Below are positions 57,624 through 60,040 of a stretch of DNA of 60,040 nucleotides, one piece after another; the first letter of the stretch is position 1; every line of letters starts with the position of its first letter. A model generated the notes under the pieces. It saw only the letters and a program-made list of their open reading frames with translations. It ran no database searches and was not told where the DNA came from. Source of the DNA: an uncultured Akkermansia sp. GTDB taxonomy: Bacteria; Verrucomicrobiota; Verrucomicrobiia; Verrucomicrobiales; Akkermansiaceae. The position numbers and the translations under genes were made by a program. Location: assembly GCA_904501975.1 (NCBI GenBank), contig CAJGCZ010000008.1, positions 1 through 60,040 on the forward strand, read 5' to 3'.

Positions 57624-59804
57624 ATGGCTAGTGTTAGCAGTCCTGACCGCAAGGCCCCGCTCGAGCGCTACCGCAACTTCGGTATCGCTGCTCACATCGA
57701 CGGTGGCAAAACAACGCTTTCCGAGCGCATCCTTTTCTACACCGGCATGATCCACAAGATCGGCGAGACCCACGAGGGTTCTGCGACGACCGACTGGATG
57801 GAACAGGAGCAGGAACGCGGTATTACCATTACCTCCGCCGCCGTAACCACCAACTGGAAACAGTTGCCTGCCGAGGGCTGCTGCAAGCTTTTCGAGAACG
57901 AGAACTTCCAGCTCAACGTTATTGATACCCCCGGACACGTAGACTTCACCGCTGAGGTGGAGCGCTCCCTCCGCGTGCTTGACGGCGCCATCGTTGTATT
58001 CTGCGGTGTTGCCGGTGTGCAGCCCCAGACCCAGACTGTATGGCGTCAGGCTACCAAGTACAATGTGCCCCGTATTTGCTTCGTCAACAAGATGGACCGC
58101 ACGGGTGCCAACTTCAACAATGTTCTTAGCGACATCAAGGCCAAGCTCGGCGCCAACGCTGCTGCCGTTCTTATCCCCATTGGTTCTGAGGACCAGCTCT
58201 GCGGCCAGATTGACGTTGTCAACCAGAAGGCCATCTACTACGCTGACTCCGACCGCATGGGCTCCACCTACGAGGTGAAGGAGCTCGAGGGCGAGCTCAA
58301 GGAGATCGGCGAGGCTGCTCTTGAGGAGCTCAAGGAAGCTGTGGCTAACGTAGACGACGAGCTCGGTGAACTCTTCCTTATGGAGGAACCCATCGACGCC
58401 CCGACCCTCAAGGCCGCTATCCGTCGTTCCTGCATCGCCAACAAGTTCGTTCCTGTTGCCGGTGGTTCCGCTTTCAAGAACAAGGGTGTTCAGGGTCTTC
58501 TTGACGCTGTTGTTGATTACCTTCCCTCCCCGCTCGAGGCCAAGCTTGCTACCGTTACCGGTACCATCCCCACCGGCCTTGACGAAAATGGCTACGAGAC
58601 CTTCGAGACTCGCGAGATTATCCCCTCCGACGACGACAAGCCTGTTGCTCTTGCATTCAAGCTCTGGGCTGACAAGTTCGTGGGTTCTCTCGTGTTCATT
58701 CGCGTATACACCGGCGTTATCCGCAAGGGTGACACCGTATACAATCCCCGTACCCGTAAGCGTGAGCGCGTAGGCCGTCTCCTCCAGATTCAGGCTAACG
58801 TACATACCGACGTGAACGAAGTATACTCCGGTGACATCGCTGCTATCGTAGGTTTGAAGAACGCCACCACTGGTGATACCCTCGCCTCTGATGACTTCGA
58901 CTTCACCCTCGAGCCCCCCACCTTCCCGGACACCGTTATCTCCATGGCTGTAGAGCCCCTTACCAAGGCCGACCAGGAGAAGATGTCCAACGCTCTTCAG
59001 CGCCTCTCCGCAGAAGACCCGACCTTCCGCGTGAAGACCGACGAAGAGACAGGCCAGACCATTATCGCCGGCATGGGTGAGCTTCACCTCGACATCATCG
59101 TGGACCGCCTCAAGCGCGAGTTCAAGGTAGAGGCCAATACCGGTAAGCCCCAGATTGCCTACCGCGAGACCATCACCAAGGGTGCTGATCGCGTACAGGG
59201 CAAGCTCGTTAAGCAGTCCGGTGGTCGCGGTCAGTACGGTGACGTTGTCATCGCCATGCGCCCCGGTGAGCGTGGCACAGGCCTTAAGATTGCCAACAAG
59301 GTTGTTGGTGGTGCTATTCCCAAGGAGTACATGAATGCCGTATACTCCGGTCTCCAGGAGGCTATGAACTCCGGTATCGTTGCCGGCTACCCCGTAGAGG
59401 ACGTAGAGGTAGACGTTATCGATGGTTCCTACCACGAAGTTGACTCCAACGAAAACGCCTTCAAGATGGCTGCTATCTTCGCTATGAAGAACGCTTTCGC
59501 CAAGTGCGCTCCGGTGCTGCTTGAGCCCATCATGGCTGTAGAAGTTGTAACTCCCTCCGAGAACCAGGGTGACATCATGGGTGACCTCAACCGTCGCCGC
59601 GCCCAGATCAACAACATGGAGCACAAGACCAACGAGTGTATTCTTACTGCTGCCGTGCCGCTGGCTGAAATGTTCGGCTACTCCACGGACATCCGTACCC
59701 TTTCCAAGGGCCTCGCTTCCTACTCCATGGAACCCTCCCACTTCGAACAAGTTCCCCAGAACCTCGTCAATGAAATTGTCAAGGCTCGCGGTGGTAACAA
59801 ATAA
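57624..59804 (+). CDS. fusA: Elongation factor G
   Basis: A 726-residue GTPase that drives translocation. G1 reads AHIDGGKTT (23-31) where nearly all EF-Gs have AHIDAGKTT; both fit the P-loop pattern. G2 is QERGITITSAA, G3 DTPGHVDFTAEVERS and G4 VNKMDRTGANF. Domains II to V are complete, with VLLEPIMAVEVVTP near the end. It is slightly longer than average (about 700). It lies 62 nt after rpsG, and tuf does not follow. Confidence 0.97.
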   Translation: MASVSSPDRKAPLERYRNFGIAAHIDGGKTTLSERILFYTGMIHKIGETHEGSATTDWMEQEQERGITITSAAVTTNWKQLPAEGCCKLFENENFQLNVIDTPGHVDFTAEVERSLRVLDGAIVVFCGVAGVQPQTQTVWRQATKYNVPRICFVNKMDRTGANFNNVLSDIKAKLGANAAAVLIPIGSEDQLCGQIDVVNQKAIYYADSDRMGSTYEVKELEGELKEIGEAALEELKEAVANVDDELGELFLMEEPIDAPTLKAAIRRSCIANKFVPVAGGSAFKNKGVQGLLDAVVDYLPSPLEAKLATVTGTIPTGLDENGYETFETREIIPSDDDKPVALAFKLWADKFVGSLVFIRVYTGVIRKGDTVYNPRTRKRERVGRLLQIQANVHTDVNEVYSGDIAAIVGLKNATTGDTLASDDFDFTLEPPTFPDTVISMAVEPLTKADQEKMSNALQRLSAEDPTFRVKTDEETGQTIIAGMGELHLDIIVDRLKREFKVEANTGKPQIAYRETITKGADRVQGKLVKQSGGRGQYGDVVIAMRPGERGTGLKIANKVVGGAIPKEYMNAVYSGLQEAMNSGIVAGYPVEDVEVDVIDGSYHEVDSNENAFKMAAIFAMKNAFAKCAPVLLEPIMAVEVVTPSENQGDIMGDLNRRRAQINNMEHKTNECILTAAVPLAEMFGYSTDIRTLSKGLASYSMEPSHFEQVPQNLVNEIVKARGGNK

Positions 59805-59842
59805 CCCAACCTAATTACTAACCTAAACATAACCGCACGTTC

Positions 59843-60040
59843 ATGCAAAGTCCCAAAATCCGCATCCGTCTCCGTGCTTTTGACAGCCGCGCTATCGACC
59901 GCTCCGCTTCCGAGATCGTCGAAACCGCTAAGCGCACGGGCGCCAAAGTTGCCGGTCCGATTCCTTTGCCGACTCGTATCGAGAAGTTCTCTGTGAACCG
60001 CTCGGTCCATGTTAACAAGAAATCTGCCGACCAGTTCGAA
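59843..60040 (+). CDS. rpsJ: 30S ribosomal protein S10 (3' end beyond the window)
   Basis: The first 66 codons are present: MQSPKIRIRLRAFDSRAIDRS, then RTGAKVAGPIPLPTRIEKF, the S10 signature. S10 is a head protein and a transcription antitermination factor with NusB. It follows fusA directly by 38 nt, so the str operon leads into the S10 operon without tuf between them. Confidence 0.95.
   Translation, partial: MQSPKIRIRLRAFDSRAIDRSASEIVETAKRTGAKVAGPIPLPTRIEKFSVNRSVHVNKKSADQFE

Noticed and set aside
57615..59750. Long open frame (711 codons) on the minus strand, opposite fusA
   Set aside because: Antisense to EF-G; composition is an artefact of EF-G codon usage.

Overview
The window looks like a chromosomal segment from a gut Verrucomicrobiota bacterium in or near the Akkermansiaceae. 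The best marker is a five-gene operon (25.6-33.3 kb, minus strand) with the gene order and protein architectures of the Akkermansia pilus-like locus Amuc_1098 to Amuc_1102, including a divergent Amuc_1100-type protein. A TIGR04073-type exosortase-associated protein, a very long prepilin-like protein of the Verru_Chthon cassette A kind, and a MoxR/Bat operon with fused Bat genes fit the same group. Coding density is high, and no phage, insertion-sequence transposase, rRNA operon or CRISPR array was seen.

Layout. 0-7 kb: a VanW-family gene, a MalY/PatB-type C-S lyase, and the operon pheA-holB-yicC-gmk. 7-18 kb: a TIGR04073 protein, two radical SAM genes that look like late steps of the siroheme-dependent heme pathway (AhbC and an AhbD-like protein), rpsU, tmk, a MATE transporter, a copper P-type ATPase with metal-binding domains at both ends, isochorismate synthase and an acyl-ACP thioesterase. 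18-23.3 kb: a compact spc-type ribosomal operon (rplX-rplE-rpsH-rplF-rplR-rpsE-rplO-secY) lacking rpsN and rpmD. 23-25 kb: a second MATE transporter and tRNA-Glu. 25.6-33.3 kb: the pilus-like operon. 33.4-35.5 kb: lgt, tRNA-Tyr, tRNA-Val and purN. 35.5-44.6 kb: moxR, DUF58, DUF4381, batA, a batB/batC fusion, a batD/batE fusion and a DUF4105 gene, apparently one operon. 44.8-52.4 kb: rpmB, a small unknown gene, a Fic AMPylase cassette, a glycosyltransferase, ychF, a chagasin-type protease inhibitor and an amino-acid ABC importer. 52.4-56.2 kb: the giant prepilin-like gene. 56.5 kb to the end: the str operon rpsL-rpsG-fusA followed directly by rpsJ, which runs off the window.

Three non-coding themes stand out. 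(1) Two copies (start of window and about 7 kb) of a modular element in which the 9-mer AATATCACT alternates with small hairpins and then, after a short centre, its reverse complement AGTGATATT alternates with more hairpins; the linkers can pair across the centre into a ladder with paired side hairpins. (2) A family of intergenic elements with imperfect terminal inverted repeats (about 10.8, 13.5 and 25.0 kb, with fragments near 7.3 and 18.0 kb). (3) About fifteen genes have a recognisable -35/-10 pair with the -10 box only 6-11 nt before the start codon, which predicts leaderless or nearly leaderless mRNAs; ribosomal genes in contrast carry 20-140 nt leaders. This geometry was used to choose several start codons, including GTG starts for copA and fic.

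All calls come from reading the sequence and from memory of protein families; no database search was run.
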